Part shown: positions 16,694 to 26,139 of the stretch, in pieces | Layout of the letters: every line of letters starts with the position of its first letter | Numbering within the stretch: position 1 is the first letter of the stretch | Origin: Ardenticatenaceae bacterium | GTDB taxonomy: Bacteria > Chloroflexota > Anaerolineae > Promineifilales > Promineifilaceae | Direction: 5' to 3' | NCBI GenBank assembly: GCA_020634565.1 | Contig: JACKBN010000003.1 | Span: forward strand, 310,001-374,000 | Length of the DNA: 64,000 nt | Program-made: the position numbers and the translations under genes | Notes under the pieces: model-generated | What the model saw: only the letters and a program-made list of their open reading frames with translations | What the model was told of the DNA's origin: nothing | Databases searched by the model: none

Positions 16694-18349
16694 TCACCCC
16701 TCAGTTTTTAACAGATTTCGATCTATGCGGCGGCGTAGTTTGGCCGGCCATTTGGCTGGTTCCTCGGAAGGATATACTTCCAGCGGTGGCCCATTTTGCT
16801 TGAGCAATTGACTGGTTTTGCAGCCCAAAATTTGTCGCGCCGTCATTAGGCCCGAGTTGGTGGCCCCGGCCACGCCGTGCCCGGCGGTGGTGCTGGCGCC
16901 GCACAGCCACAGCCCCTTGATTTCCGTCTTGTTGTTGAACGCCCACGGCCCAACCTGGAAGGTGGTTTTGTCGATGCCGTACAAATTACCGCGTGTGGCG
17001 TTCAGATAATGCTTGTTGCTCAGTGGCGTGCCCAACTCCTTGAAAACCACATGCTCGCTGAAGCCGGGAATGCGCTTGTCGATGTTGGCCAGCATCGCGC
17101 CGGTTAGCTTCTCTTTGAGCTGCTGATACTCCCATTCCCGGTCCCCCGCAGGCTGATCGGCCCATTTGGCAAACGGCTCATAGCTGACAAAAGCAAACGC
17201 CTCCAGCGTGTGGTGCCCGCTGTGCATTTTGGAGGGGTCTTTTAGCGTCGTGACCGTCAGGAACATGCCCTCTGGCGCAAAATCATGCACGATTTTGTCT
17301 GTCTGGCCGTCGGCGTAGATGCCATCGACGTCGCTGTGGTTGTAGAACCAGTAGTTGCCAGAATCCAGCCCGGCGGCGCGTAAATCCATATCCACGGCCA
17401 TGAAAAGGCTGAGGGCGGAGGTGGAGTAAGTGACTTTGCCTAGCTTGCGCTGCAATTTGCCGCTGAGATGCTCGCGCCCCACCAGCTTGCCAAATGTCAC
17501 TTCGGGGTCTGCATTGCTGACGACGTGTTTGGCGGCAATTTCCGTGCCGTCCGTCAGGCGGACGCCGCGCACGTGTTTGTTGCCATCCAGCAAAATGCGC
17601 TCGACGCGGGTTTGCAGGCGCAGTTCGCCCCCGGCTTTTTTGAGGGCGCGGGCAAAGGCGCGGGGGATGGCAAACGCGCCGCCGACGGGATAAAAACCGC
17701 CGTCAAAATAATGGTGGGTGACGCCCGCGTGCAGGGGAGCCGATACCTGCGATGGCGGCAGGCCGTGGTCGCCCGATTGGGCCGACAAAATGGCGCGCAG
17801 CACCGGATCGCTCACGTAATGGTTGATGAGATCACCGCCGCTGCGGAACGCCCAGCGCAGGATGTGGCGGGCGCGCCAGGGCAGGGTAAGCGCATCGCCG
17901 ATGCCGCGCACGCGGCCCAGCAAGCGAATCTCATCCATGAGCTGCTGGCACATGTTCAGGTAGCCATCGATCCCTTCGGCTTCGTGGGGGAAGCGCGCTT
18001 TGAGGCGGTTGGCGAACGTTTCGCGCCCTTTGGGGATGTCGAACCGCTCATCGCCGACGAAGACGTGATCGAAGCCGTCGGGGTTGATTTCGCAGAAGGC
18101 CAGGTCTTCGGAGATGCCCAGCCCTTCGTAGATGCGGCGCATCGGGCCGCCAGGGCCAATCCCGCCGATGTAATGCACGCCGGGGCTAAATTTGTACCCT
18201 TCGAGGGTGAAGGAGTGGGTCCAGCCGCCGGGCACGTCGTGCTGCTCCAGGACGAGTACTTTTTTGCCTGCTTGGGCCAGGGGAACGGCGGCGGACATTC
18301 CGCCCGCGCCAGAGCCAATTACGATGACATCATAGGTTTCTTGGGTCAT
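16694..18349 (-). CDS. FAD-dependent oxidoreductase of the phytoene desaturase / retinol saturase type
   Basis: A 551-residue flavoprotein. The N-terminal dinucleotide fold is YDVIVIGSGAGGMSAAVPLAQAGKKVLVLEQHDVPGGWTHSF. The middle contains FYPVGGAFAIPRAFARALKKAGGELRLQTRVERI, and the C-terminal FAD motif is GLWLCGASTTAGHGVAGATNSGLMTARQIL. These match the CrtI/CrtISO/RetSat group, which desaturates, isomerises or reduces carotenoids and related polyenes. There is no phytoene synthase nearby, so the substrate is open. The last ~40 residues (KLRRRIDRNLLKTEG) are an extra basic tail. It is upstream of the AhpD-like gene on the same strand, separated by about 92 bases. Confidence 0.85.
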   Translation of the reverse strand: MTQETYDVIVIGSGAGGMSAAVPLAQAGKKVLVLEQHDVPGGWTHSFTLEGYKFSPGVHYIGGIGPGGPMRRIYEGLGISEDLAFCEINPDGFDHVFVGDERFDIPKGRETFANRLKARFPHEAEGIDGYLNMCQQLMDEIRLLGRVRGIGDALTLPWRARHILRWAFRSGGDLINHYVSDPVLRAILSAQSGDHGLPPSQVSAPLHAGVTHHYFDGGFYPVGGAFAIPRAFARALKKAGGELRLQTRVERILLDGNKHVRGVRLTDGTEIAAKHVVSNADPEVTFGKLVGREHLSGKLQRKLGKVTYSTSALSLFMAVDMDLRAAGLDSGNYWFYNHSDVDGIYADGQTDKIVHDFAPEGMFLTVTTLKDPSKMHSGHHTLEAFAFVSYEPFAKWADQPAGDREWEYQQLKEKLTGAMLANIDKRIPGFSEHVVFKELGTPLSNKHYLNATRGNLYGIDKTTFQVGPWAFNNKTEIKGLWLCGASTTAGHGVAGATNSGLMTARQILGCKTSQLLKQNGPPLEVYPSEEPAKWPAKLRRRIDRNLLKTEG

Positions 18350-18481
18350 TTACTGCTCACTTTCTGAGGAAAATAAGTAGGATTGTAACACAGCTTGCCA
18401 GGCAGGATTTGGTTTACTTGGCCTATGAAATATTTTACAATGAGAGTGTTCTAGCAATAAACGGCCGTAAAGTTGGGTGTC

Positions 18482-21400
18482 ATGGATCTGTCCAGGAAAT
18501 TGCGCATCTTTTTAATGAGGCGATTTCAGCTTTTTTATGGCGATACGGCCGTTCCCCTCGATTCTCCCCTTTATCAAAGCATTCTGGCCTATCTTGTCCT
18601 GCAACCTGGCGAAGCATGTAACCGGCACTGGCTTGCCTTCCACTTTTGGCCAGATTCTACCGAAAAGCAGGCACTCACCAATCTGCGCAAAGCGATTCAT
18701 TTTTTACGCCAGACGCTGCCAAATGCTGACCAATTTTTGCTGATCGAGCGACACACCATTACCTGGCAGCCGAATGATGCCTGTTCTGTGGATGCGGCTG
18801 ACTTTGAAACTGCTCTGGCTCAGGCTCACCAGTCAAACCAGCCGGATGAAAAGCAGGTTGCTTTGCAGCAGGCTATATCGCTCTACGCGGGAGACTTTCT
18901 ACCGGATCATTATGATGATTGGGTTTTGCTGAAGCGGGAGAGCTTGCGCCAACAATATTTGGATTGTTTGGGGCAATATTTACAGATTTTAGAGGAGCAG
19001 CGCAATTATGATGAGGCCATCAAGACCGCTAAACAATTGTTGCAAGCCGACCCATTGCACGAAGCGGCTTACCGCCGCCTGATGCGCTTGCAGGCGTTAG
19101 CGGGCAACCGAGCCGGAGCGCTGCGTACTTACCACACCTGTGTTGCTACCTTGCAGCGCGAACTGGATGTGGCCCCCAGCGCTGCCACGCAGGAAGCATA
19201 TCGGCGTTTGTTGGCATTAGAAAGCGCCCCTCAGCCCCAGATCACCGCACGAATTCCGCTGGTGGGCCGGGCCCGCGCCTGGTCGCAGTTGCAGCAGGTC
19301 TGGAAGCAGGCGATGAGCCAACGGCCGTTGCTCACTCTCATTCAAGGGGAAGCGGGCATTGGCAAGACCCGCCTGGCTGAAGAACTGCTCGATTGGGCGG
19401 CCCGCCAGGGCATCACCACGCTGCGGGCTGCTTGCTACGCTCCGGCAACTAGCCTGCCTTATGCGCCCATCGCTGCCTGGCTGCGTGGGGCTGGCGATGT
19501 ATTGGCCGGTCTGCCTGACAAATGGCAGCGCGAAGTTGGCCGCGTACTGCCCGAACTGCTGGCGGCGCGTCCTGATTTGCCGCCGCTTGGCCCCATTACC
19601 GAAAGCTGGCAGCGGCAGCATCTGTTTGCGGCGCTGGCTCAGGCGGTAGGCCAACTGCCGTCGCCTCTACTGCTTTTTATTGACGATTTGCAATGGTGTG
19701 ACCGGGATACGCTGGAATGGCTCAGTTTTTTCTTGCGCCTGGACGCCGAGGGGCGTTTTTTGCTGCTAGGGACGGTGCGTAGCGAAGAGCTGGGCCAGGC
19801 TAAAGCTTTGCGATCTCTTTGTGAGGATGTGCGTCATGAGAATCGACTGGTTGAGATTGGTTTGGAGCGGTTGGATGTGGCGGAAACGGCCATTCTCTCG
19901 ACCCATTTGGCAAACAATACCCAACCTGATGCACTCCTGGACGCCATCTTTGCGCTGACGGAAGGGGTGCCGCTGTTTGTAGTGGAGCTGGCACGAGCCG
20001 GTTTTTATACGCCAGATGGGGCGCACCCAGAAATTGTTTCTGACCAGATGCTGACAGCCAAACAATTGCCGCCCCGGATTTGGTCTGTGTTTGAGGCGCG
20101 GCTGAATACGCTGTCTGCCGCTGGGCGCGATTTGGCAGATCTGGCGGCCACAATCGGCCGTTCTTTCACTTTTGAACTGATGAAGGATGCCAGCGAGATG
20201 GGAGAGACGGCGCTGGTACGGGCAATAGATGAATTGTGGCAGCAGCGTATTGTGCGTGAGCATGGCGCGGATGCGTACGACTTTAGCCACGGTCTGCTGC
20301 GGGAGGTGGCTTACGGCACACTCAGCATGGCGCGGCGTCGGTTGCTGCACGGCCATATTGCGCAGGCGATGGTGCGGGAACGGGCCGCTGGCCTGCCGGT
20401 GGATGAGGCGCAGTTGGGCAGCCATTACACAGCCATCGGCCACATGAGTGAGGCGATTGCCTGCTACCAGCGGGCCGCTACAGCCGCCCAGCAGCTCTTT
20501 GCCCACGAGGAAGCGCTAGAAAATTTGCAGCGGGGTTTGGCTTTGGCAGTGGAGCATGGTGTGGAGAACGGCCGTTTGCTGGCGCTTTATGAGCAGCAGG
20601 CCGACGTACTTTCTTTGTTGGGACGGTACGACGCGGCCCATGAGGCGCTAGAAACTGCGCTGGCTCAAACTGGCGATGCACTGAGCCGAGCGCGGCTGCT
20701 CTGCAAGCAGGGCAATACGTGGATGGCCCAGCATCAACGGTCGGCGGCCTTGGTTGCCTTCGATGCCGCTTTGCGCTGCCGTTTGCCCGCGGAGCCATCG
20801 GATACTCAATGGCAGCGGCTCTGGTTGGATGTGCAGTTAGCGCGGGGCAATCTGTTCTATTTTGATAGCCGGCTGGCGGATTTGGCAGCGCTCATTGATC
20901 GGTTGGACCCTTTTGCCCAGAAAATTGGCACACTTTACCAGCAGCGTCGCTACCTGGAACTGCACAATATGTTGACCATTTCACAAAAGCGGTACCGTTT
21001 GGATGATGTTGATGTGGCGCTGCGGCAGCGCATCTCGATGCTGGCTGAACAAACGGGCGATCCGCATGAAATTGCGGCGTCTCGGTTTTCGCTGGGGTTC
21101 CATTACTTGTGGTCTGGTGCCCTTGAAGAGGCTGTGGCTGAACTCACCGCGGCCCTGGACGAGGCCCGGGAGATTGGCAACTATTATGTGCAGGATCAAT
21201 GCCTGGCCTATCTGGCGCTGGCGTACCGGGGGCAGAGCGATGTGGGGCAAGTGGCGGCGGTGGTGGCGCAGCATCGCCCGGTTGTGGCTCAGGTGGGCAA
21301 TCCGCTATATGGGGGTGTGCTGGCAGGGAATGAGGCGTGGTTGGCATACCAGGCGGGGGATTGGGAAACGGCCGTTATGCAGGGCGAGGCGGCTTTGGCG

Positions 21401-21658
21401 GCGTGGGGGGAACTGCCTTATCCAATGAAATGGGTGGCACTGTGGCCGCTGGTGGGGGCATATCTGGTGCGTGGGGAGTTGGCGCGGGCCATTGACACTG
21501 CTCGCCAAATGGTGCCGCCGCCGCAGCAACTATTGCCGGACGCAGTGCAGGCGACGTTGGTGGTGGCCATAACAGCCTGGGATGCGGGGGATACGGCCGT
21601 TTGCCACACCGCACTGACCGAGGCAATCATGCTGGCACGCGAACTATTTGTCTTCTAA
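18482..21658 (+). CDS. Large transcriptional activator: BTAD domain, STAND-type ATPase, TPR
   Basis: A protein of 1058 residues. The N-terminal part (LRIFLMRRFQLFYGDTAV, then HWLAFHFWPDSTEKQALTNLRKAIHFLRQ) is a winged-helix of the SARP type, followed by a bacterial transcriptional activation domain (about 90-245). The ATPase begins near residue 255 (IPLVGRARAWSQL). Its P-loop is GEAGIGKTRLAEELL near 289 and Walker B is LLLFIDDLQWCDRDTLEWL near 398. The C-terminal ~450 residues are TPR-like helical repeats. Such proteins sense a ligand through the repeat and ATPase part. A TTG at 18473 could extend the start, but ATG 18482 is preferred. Several genes of this type are usual in Chloroflexota genomes. 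Confidence 0.9.
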   Translation: MDLSRKLRIFLMRRFQLFYGDTAVPLDSPLYQSILAYLVLQPGEACNRHWLAFHFWPDSTEKQALTNLRKAIHFLRQTLPNADQFLLIERHTITWQPNDACSVDAADFETALAQAHQSNQPDEKQVALQQAISLYAGDFLPDHYDDWVLLKRESLRQQYLDCLGQYLQILEEQRNYDEAIKTAKQLLQADPLHEAAYRRLMRLQALAGNRAGALRTYHTCVATLQRELDVAPSAATQEAYRRLLALESAPQPQITARIPLVGRARAWSQLQQVWKQAMSQRPLLTLIQGEAGIGKTRLAEELLDWAARQGITTLRAACYAPATSLPYAPIAAWLRGAGDVLAGLPDKWQREVGRVLPELLAARPDLPPLGPITESWQRQHLFAALAQAVGQLPSPLLLFIDDLQWCDRDTLEWLSFFLRLDAEGRFLLLGTVRSEELGQAKALRSLCEDVRHENRLVEIGLERLDVAETAILSTHLANNTQPDALLDAIFALTEGVPLFVVELARAGFYTPDGAHPEIVSDQMLTAKQLPPRIWSVFEARLNTLSAAGRDLADLAATIGRSFTFELMKDASEMGETALVRAIDELWQQRIVREHGADAYDFSHGLLREVAYGTLSMARRRLLHGHIAQAMVRERAAGLPVDEAQLGSHYTAIGHMSEAIACYQRAATAAQQLFAHEEALENLQRGLALAVEHGVENGRLLALYEQQADVLSLLGRYDAAHEALETALAQTGDALSRARLLCKQGNTWMAQHQRSAALVAFDAALRCRLPAEPSDTQWQRLWLDVQLARGNLFYFDSRLADLAALIDRLDPFAQKIGTLYQQRRYLELHNMLTISQKRYRLDDVDVALRQRISMLAEQTGDPHEIAASRFSLGFHYLWSGALEEAVAELTAALDEAREIGNYYVQDQCLAYLALAYRGQSDVGQVAAVVAQHRPVVAQVGNPLYGGVLAGNEAWLAYQAGDWETAVMQGEAALAAWGELPYPMKWVALWPLVGAYLVRGELARAIDTARQMVPPPQQLLPDAVQATLVVAITAWDAGDTAVCHTALTEAIMLARELFVF

Positions 21659-21829
21659 CTTGACCCAATTTTAATCTTTCAATTGATTTGCTTTTCAGGG
21701 AACGTTTAGGGAACGTTCCTGATTTTATACTTGCCCAAAGCGGACATTTGCTCACCGAACAATCAAAACGAGGAGACTTTCTGCTTTGGTAAATGCCGGA
21801 TTTTCTCAATAGTGGAGTTGTTTGTTGTC

Positions 21830-22033
21830 ATGGCCAATGAGCAAGCAGGCGAACAGTCGCAATTTTTTACACTGCGGGTGTGGTGTGAGGAGGTGGGAAA
21901 TGGCCGTATCGAATTCCGTGGCACGCTCAAGCACGTCTTAAGCGGCAAAACAACCCATTTCCGCGATTGGCCAACCCTCATTGCGCTGATTGAGGCTGCC
22001 TGGGCGGATAGTGCCGAAATTTCAACTAAATAA
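21830..22033 (+). CDS. Small conserved protein downstream of the BTAD activator
   Basis: A 67-residue soluble protein starting MANEQAGEQSQFF. It has the pattern FFTLRVWCEEVGNGRIEFRGTLKHVLSGKTTHFRDWPTLIALIEAAW. This looks like the short RVW-E...RG.(V/L)xHVxSGxxxxFRDWxxL family that I recall being frequent in Chloroflexota, often near regulators. No function is known. A longer frame begins at 21731 but has no ribosome site. It follows the activator by about 170 bases, in a gap that otherwise holds nothing recognisable. Confidence 0.65.
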   Translation: MANEQAGEQSQFFTLRVWCEEVGNGRIEFRGTLKHVLSGKTTHFRDWPTLIALIEAAWADSAEISTK

Positions 22034-22068
22034 GTCGCTGTGTTTGGTCTCCAGAAAGCAGAACCCCT

Positions 22069-22132
22069 CCTCCTAAAATTGGTAGTTTTTGCTGGGAAAT
22101 TTCTTTCGGGAAACGGTATTCTGTTTTCATAG
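22069..22132 (+). repeat. Two-copy repeat, copy A (upstream of lipoprotein gene)
   Basis: About 63 bases with the core ctaaaattggtagttttt. A diverged second copy is at 25041-25102. The first ~20 bases match with one change; the rest is similar with scattered differences. This copy ends 27 bases before the lipoprotein start and may contain its promoter. Confidence 0.5.
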
Positions 22133-22158
22133 ATTGATGGCATACAGGAGAGAGGATA

Positions 22159-22989
22159 ATGAAAACACGTTTGTATTTGATTCCAATTTGCATTTTGTTT
22201 GTGTCGCTGTGGGTGGGAGGCTGCGCCAGTGGGGAGGATGTGATGGAGGTGGGAGAAGCTGTTGTTTCTCTTACCTCCACACCGATTCCGGCAACGGAAA
22301 CGGCCGTGCCGCCTACCAGCACGCCAATCCCGCCAACGGCCACATCGACAGCGACAGCAACAACCATCCCCACCAGCACGCCAATCCCGCCTACGGAAAC
22401 GGCCGTGCCAACTGTGGAACCCACCGTAACCGCTGAAGAAGTAACGACGGCAGATGTCGAATATCTTGTTACACCAGAAGCACAGGCAATACCGCTGTTA
22501 CCTCAGCTAGTTACATCAGCCGACGTGAATACACTTGACAACGAACTAGAAATTTACGAGTGGCAGCTTGTGCAGGAAATAGGCTGGGATAATCGAGTTT
22601 GCCATGCTTTTTATGGCGTTAGTTGGAGTGTCAATCCTAATTTGGGCATTAACTGCATTTTCCCAAAACCTAATGATTTCCCTTTCGAACAGGCAGTAGA
22701 AGCAATGTTTGATATGGGAATTCTAGATGATTCTTTTTCAGCGCTACTATCACCTTATAACAGTTACGACCATGAAGTTGCTCTCTATGGTGGTCAGCTA
22801 GATAACGGTCATGCAGTCTTCGATCTCTTCGTTGGGGACGTTGGTGAAACAGAATTTTACTGGGCCAGCGTTAGCCTGGCGGTTCCCGGTGGTTACACAG
22901 TAGAGGATGTTTATGCGGATTATGGGGACAGTATCGAGACATTTCTCTACAGCATCATCCAAATCAACATCGATCGGCGCGATGGGTAA
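22159..22989 (+). CDS. Lipoprotein with Thr/Pro-rich linker, unknown function
   Basis: A 276-residue secreted lipoprotein. The signal ends in FVSLWVGGCAS, with Cys near residue 22. Residues about 38-95 are a low-complexity linker built from repeats like STPIPPTETAVP. A globular C-terminal domain of about 180 residues follows (EIYEWQLVQEIGWDNRVCHAFYGVSW..NPNLGINCIFPKP) that I do not recognise; two Cys may form a disulfide. The linker contains two ACGGCCGT copies, each encoding Thr-Ala-Val. These are the last copies before a palindrome-free stretch. The domain part is AT-richer than the surrounding genes. Confidence 0.75.
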   Translation: MKTRLYLIPICILFVSLWVGGCASGEDVMEVGEAVVSLTSTPIPATETAVPPTSTPIPPTATSTATATTIPTSTPIPPTETAVPTVEPTVTAEEVTTADVEYLVTPEAQAIPLLPQLVTSADVNTLDNELEIYEWQLVQEIGWDNRVCHAFYGVSWSVNPNLGINCIFPKPNDFPFEQAVEAMFDMGILDDSFSALLSPYNSYDHEVALYGGQLDNGHAVFDLFVGDVGETEFYWASVSLAVPGGYTVEDVYADYGDSIETFLYSIIQINIDRRDG

Positions 22990-23088
22990 CTACTTCATAG
23001 ATAGTTTCCGTAGATGAAATCAATGGAATCGGTTGAAGCTGGATTGAATTGAAGGGTGATTGAAGATATACATAAGGAAAGGGGCGAT

Positions 23089-24117
23089 ATGGACAACCAG
23101 ACTTATTTGGTGACGGGTGGTTGTGGTTTTTTGGGGCAGTACATTGTCAAGAACCTGAATAGATGCGATCCAAATGCAGAGATACGGGTATTGGATATTG
23201 AACCACGCAGTACATTTTTAAATATCGAATCTATTCCCGGAGTGAAAATACTGTCTGGTGATTTAAAACAAAAAGAATCTTTTTCAGAGATCATGAAAGG
23301 GGTCAATACGGTTATTCACTGCGCGGGTCTGATTTCGTTTAAACGTGGGGATGAAGAACGGTTACATGAATCAAATATTGCGGGAACTAAAAATTTGCTC
23401 GAATCAGCTTTAGAAAATAAATGCCAAAACATTGTATTTATCAGCTCAATTTCCTCAATTGGTATGCAAACCGATCAATTAGCTGATGAAACAATGCTGC
23501 CCGACATTGACGTAAAACAACAGACAGATGCTTACGGTTATAGTAAGTTGTTGGCCGAACAGTTGCTTCAGGCGCAGTCAAAAACAATACGCGTTATTAT
23601 ATTGAATCCGAGTGTTATTCTTGGCCCAGGTTCTAAACGCATTACCAAGATAATGAATGGATTTCGTTGGATACCTTTTTGCCCAATGATCCCCACCCTA
23701 AACAGCTTTGTGGATGTGCGCGACGTAGCGACAGCCACGGTGCTTGCACTTGAAAGCGGTCAAAGCGGTGAGCGTTATATTGTAACGACCGAAAATATTG
23801 GGATGATTCCCTTTATGAAGCTGGTGGTAACCTCGATGGGTAAGAAAATCCCAGTGTTTCCCACGCCCAAAGTATTTCTTTGGTTTTTCGACTTAATGGT
23901 GTGGCTCTTGGATCAAATAAATTTCAATCCCGGCTTGAAGCAGTCGCAAGGGTTTAATAGAAACAAAGCGTATAGTGCTAAAAAGATTCGCGACGAGATG
24001 GGGTGGCGACCCCAGTTTTCGTTGTCTCAAACTGTGCAAGACATGGTTAAGTCCATTATAGGTGATAGAGAAGATGAATTTGTCTGGCAAAACGGTTTTG
24101 CTCACCGGCGCTTCTAA
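23089..24117 (+). CDS. NAD-dependent epimerase/dehydratase (3-beta-HSD-like, extended SDR)
   Basis: A 342-residue extended short-chain dehydrogenase. The dinucleotide motif is YLVTGGCGFLGQYIVKNL. The second beta-strand region has RVLDIEPRS, then VIHCAGLISF, FISSISSIGM and the catalytic pair YGYSKLLAEQLL. RVIILNPSVILGPGSKRI follows. These point to the 3-beta-hydroxysteroid dehydrogenase/dihydroflavonol reductase-like group; the substrate is unknown. ATG at 23089 has an AAGGAAAGGGG ribosome site and is preferred over a GTG at 23056. It overlaps the next gene by 44 bases. The gene is AT-rich, with codon use unlike its neighbours, and has no ACGGCCGT. Confidence 0.88.
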   Translation: MDNQTYLVTGGCGFLGQYIVKNLNRCDPNAEIRVLDIEPRSTFLNIESIPGVKILSGDLKQKESFSEIMKGVNTVIHCAGLISFKRGDEERLHESNIAGTKNLLESALENKCQNIVFISSISSIGMQTDQLADETMLPDIDVKQQTDAYGYSKLLAEQLLQAQSKTIRVIILNPSVILGPGSKRITKIMNGFRWIPFCPMIPTLNSFVDVRDVATATVLALESGQSGERYIVTTENIGMIPFMKLVVTSMGKKIPVFPTPKVFLWFFDLMVWLLDQINFNPGLKQSQGFNRNKAYSAKKIRDEMGWRPQFSLSQTVQDMVKSIIGDREDEFVWQNGFAHRRF

Positions 24118-24862
24118 AGGTTTAGGACGGGCTTTAGCTGTGCAGTTAGATGCTAAAGGATGTCGTCTGTTATTGGTGGCTCGCGATACTGTCCGGTTGC
24201 AAACGCTTCAAAAGGTTTTGCAGGTACCAAATTCGCAAATTTTTCCTTGCGATTTGAGTGATGGAGATGCCCGTGGCAAATTAATTGAACAAATTATCAA
24301 GAATGAATCAAGAATTGATTTGCTGTTGCACTGTGCGGGGGTTGGCTCACACTCAAAATTATCTCAACTTACGCCAGAAGAAGTCCGTATGGTATTGGAA
24401 ACGAATACAGTGGCGCCACTTGAGCTAACAAGTGCATTTTTTTCATTGCTGCCAAAAGATGAACCAGCAGGCATTGTTAATATTGGTTCGGTAGCTGGGG
24501 AGCTAACTTTACCTGGAATGAGCGTTTATAACGCCAGCAAAGCGGCGTTACATGCGTTTAGTCGAGCGGTCTCAATCGAGTTGGTAAATAATGACCGTTT
24601 TTGCCTGCTTGTCATCTTGGGCGCCTTACGTAACACGCATTTTGGCGATGCTATCAATCACCCTGCCAACAAGCAGCCTGCTTTGTACCGTCGTTTGGAT
24701 GTTTATCCTGAAGAGGCTGCTGCACAAATTATTGAAGCAATTGAACGTCAGCGCTTTGTGTTGGTAATCCCTTCCTGGTATCGCGTTGTTTTTGGATTAA
24801 ACAGAATATTCTTGCCATTAAGTAAATGGGTAACGCAGATTTTGTACCGCAGGTTTCGCTAG
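24074..24862 (+). CDS. Short-chain dehydrogenase/reductase (classical SDR)
   Basis: A 262-residue classical SDR. The cofactor motif is VLLTGASKGLGRALA. The Asn-Ala-Gly equivalent is LLHCAGVGSH. The catalytic Ser is in VNIGSVAGEL and Tyr/Lys are in SVYNASKAALHAFSRA. The C-terminus (YRVVFGLNRIFLPLSKWVTQILYRRF) is hydrophobic and basic, suggesting membrane association, as in DltE/SadH-like enzymes. It starts within the epimerase gene (44-base overlap), so the two are translationally linked and probably act in one pathway. It is AT-rich and lacks the palindrome, like its partner, which suggests joint acquisition. Confidence 0.88.
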   Translation: MNLSGKTVLLTGASKGLGRALAVQLDAKGCRLLLVARDTVRLQTLQKVLQVPNSQIFPCDLSDGDARGKLIEQIIKNESRIDLLLHCAGVGSHSKLSQLTPEEVRMVLETNTVAPLELTSAFFSLLPKDEPAGIVNIGSVAGELTLPGMSVYNASKAALHAFSRAVSIELVNNDRFCLLVILGALRNTHFGDAINHPANKQPALYRRLDVYPEEAAAQIIEAIERQRFVLVIPSWYRVVFGLNRIFLPLSKWVTQILYRRFR

Positions 24863-25040
24863 CCAGGTTGTTGCTCTTTGTTTGTGTTTTGTCGAATATC
24901 AAGAGGCGGGTTTGTCATGAACGTGGGGAATGTGGCAGGGGCAGGCGTTTCAAGGGTTTCGCTCACTGTTGGTCGAGCACGGTACCATTCCGCTTTGCTC
25001 CCGCTGCTGCTATATGACGCATCGTTAAGGGAAAAGACTA

Positions 25041-25102
25041 CCTTCTAAAATTGGTAGTTTTTACCGCGAAATATCTGCCAGCAAATGGTAAGCTTTTTCT
25101 AG
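25041..25102 (+). repeat. Two-copy repeat, copy B (abutting the IS element)
   Basis: A second, diverged copy of the repeat at 22069-22132, again with the core ctaaaattggtagttttt. It ends in the CTAG next to the left end of the IS5-family element. The 240-base gap from 24863 contains no gene that I can support. Confidence 0.5.
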
Positions 25103-25923
25103 GGCGTGTTGACATTTCAACGCAGCCAAATTAACGAACTTACAAAATGCAGAAAGCCGAGATAGCGGCTTGCCAGCTTGTCAAAACGAGAAAAGACACG
25201 GCGATAATGTTTGATCTTGTTGATAAAACACTCCACCAAATGACGCTCACGATAAAGCCACTTATCGTAAGGTCGATCAGCCTTTTCGCCTTTGGCTCGC
25301 TGGTGCGGTGGAATAACGGGTTCCATTTCCTGCGCAACAACCCAGTCGTAGAAATCCTGAGCCGCATAGCCCCGGTCAGCAATGATTCGGTCGAAGGGCA
25401 ATCCTTCCACGAGAAACACTGCTTGACCAATGTCCGATTCCTGTCCAGCCGTCAGGTGCAGCCTTACCGGGTTGCCCAATCCATCGACTGTGACATGAAT
25501 CTTGGTGGTGAACCCACCACGACTACGGCCCAGCGCTTGCGCTTCCTGGCCACCCCTTTTTTTGTGCCCCAGCGGCGCAGGGATGTGCCCGCACAACGGT
25601 GCTGTCAATTAGCCCGTTTTCCATGTCGGGGTCGTCGGCAAAATGGGTCAACATCCGTTCCCAGACACCTTGGTCACACCAACGGGCAAAGCGTTTGTAA
25701 ACGCTGTTCCACTTCCCATATTCGCTTGGTAAGAGCCGCCATTGGGAACCACTACGGCTCATCCAGAGTACGCCTTCGACGAAGCGACGGCAATCTGCTT
25801 CATTACCGATATAAGCATTCCGGTCTGCTTTCAAGAATGACCGGATTTTTGTCCATTGAAAATCATTTAATCGTACAGTTGACATGAGGCAATTTTACAA
25901 TCTTTCTCAAATGTCAACACAAC
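25103..25923 (-). mobile_element. IS5-family insertion sequence, about 821 bp
   Basis: Terminal inverted repeats are GGCGTGTTGACATTT at the left and the complement of GTTGTGTTGACATTT at the right, 13 of 15 matching. The element is flanked by CTAG on both sides (25099-25102 and 25924-25927), which fits the 4-base CWAG target duplication known for IS5-type elements. It encodes one transposase split over two frames. Ends and frames look intact, so it may be active. The same CTAG could also be chance, so the boundary is good to a few bases. Confidence 0.85.
25117..25885 (-). CDS. IS5-family transposase, two overlapping frames joined by a frameshift
   Basis: The first frame (25885-25523, 120 residues) has the helix-turn-helix start MSTVRLNDFQWTKI and WRLLPSEYGKWNSVYKRFARW, and the first catalytic Asp in GLIDSTVVRAH. 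The second frame (to 25117) continues with RGGQEAQALGRSRGGFTTKIHV, the second Asp in DRIIADRGY, and the Glu in RHLVECFINKIKHYRR. Together they complete the DDE triad. The frames meet at a run of seven A on the coding strand (25563-25557). Joining them needs a +1 shift at that run, or transcriptional slippage losing one A. Split orfA/orfB genes of this kind occur in the IS427-like group. Confidence 0.88.
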
Positions 25924-25952
25924 CTAGATTAGGATTTACGCAACTGGTAAAA

Positions 25953-26014
25953 AGATTGGACCAATTTGCCTGGAAACGGCTGTAAATTGCTCTCAACTGA
26001 AATTGGTCCAATCT
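25953..26014. repeat. Dispersed inverted repeat, copy 2 (agattggacca family)
   Basis: Perfect 15-base arms agattggaccaattt at 25953-25967 and its complement at 26000-26014, with 32 bases between. It lies between the right end of the IS and the DUF457-like gene, downstream of no complete gene. Copies 1, 3 and 4 are at 9374, 31193 and 32156. Confidence 0.85.
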
Positions 26015-26139
26015 GTGTAAGGACTGTAGATGAGTTTCAGCGCCAAACAAAATTTGACACATTTTTGGCACGAACTTGGCAGTGAGCAACGCACAAATCA
26101 ATTATCTTTTGGGTAAAGATTTGAATGGAGGAAACCATC

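Noticed and set aside
17468..18367. A 299-residue open frame on the plus strand
   Set aside because: It is opposite the CrtI-like oxidoreductase, whose motifs are clear; the antisense frame is low-complexity Ala/Gly-rich.
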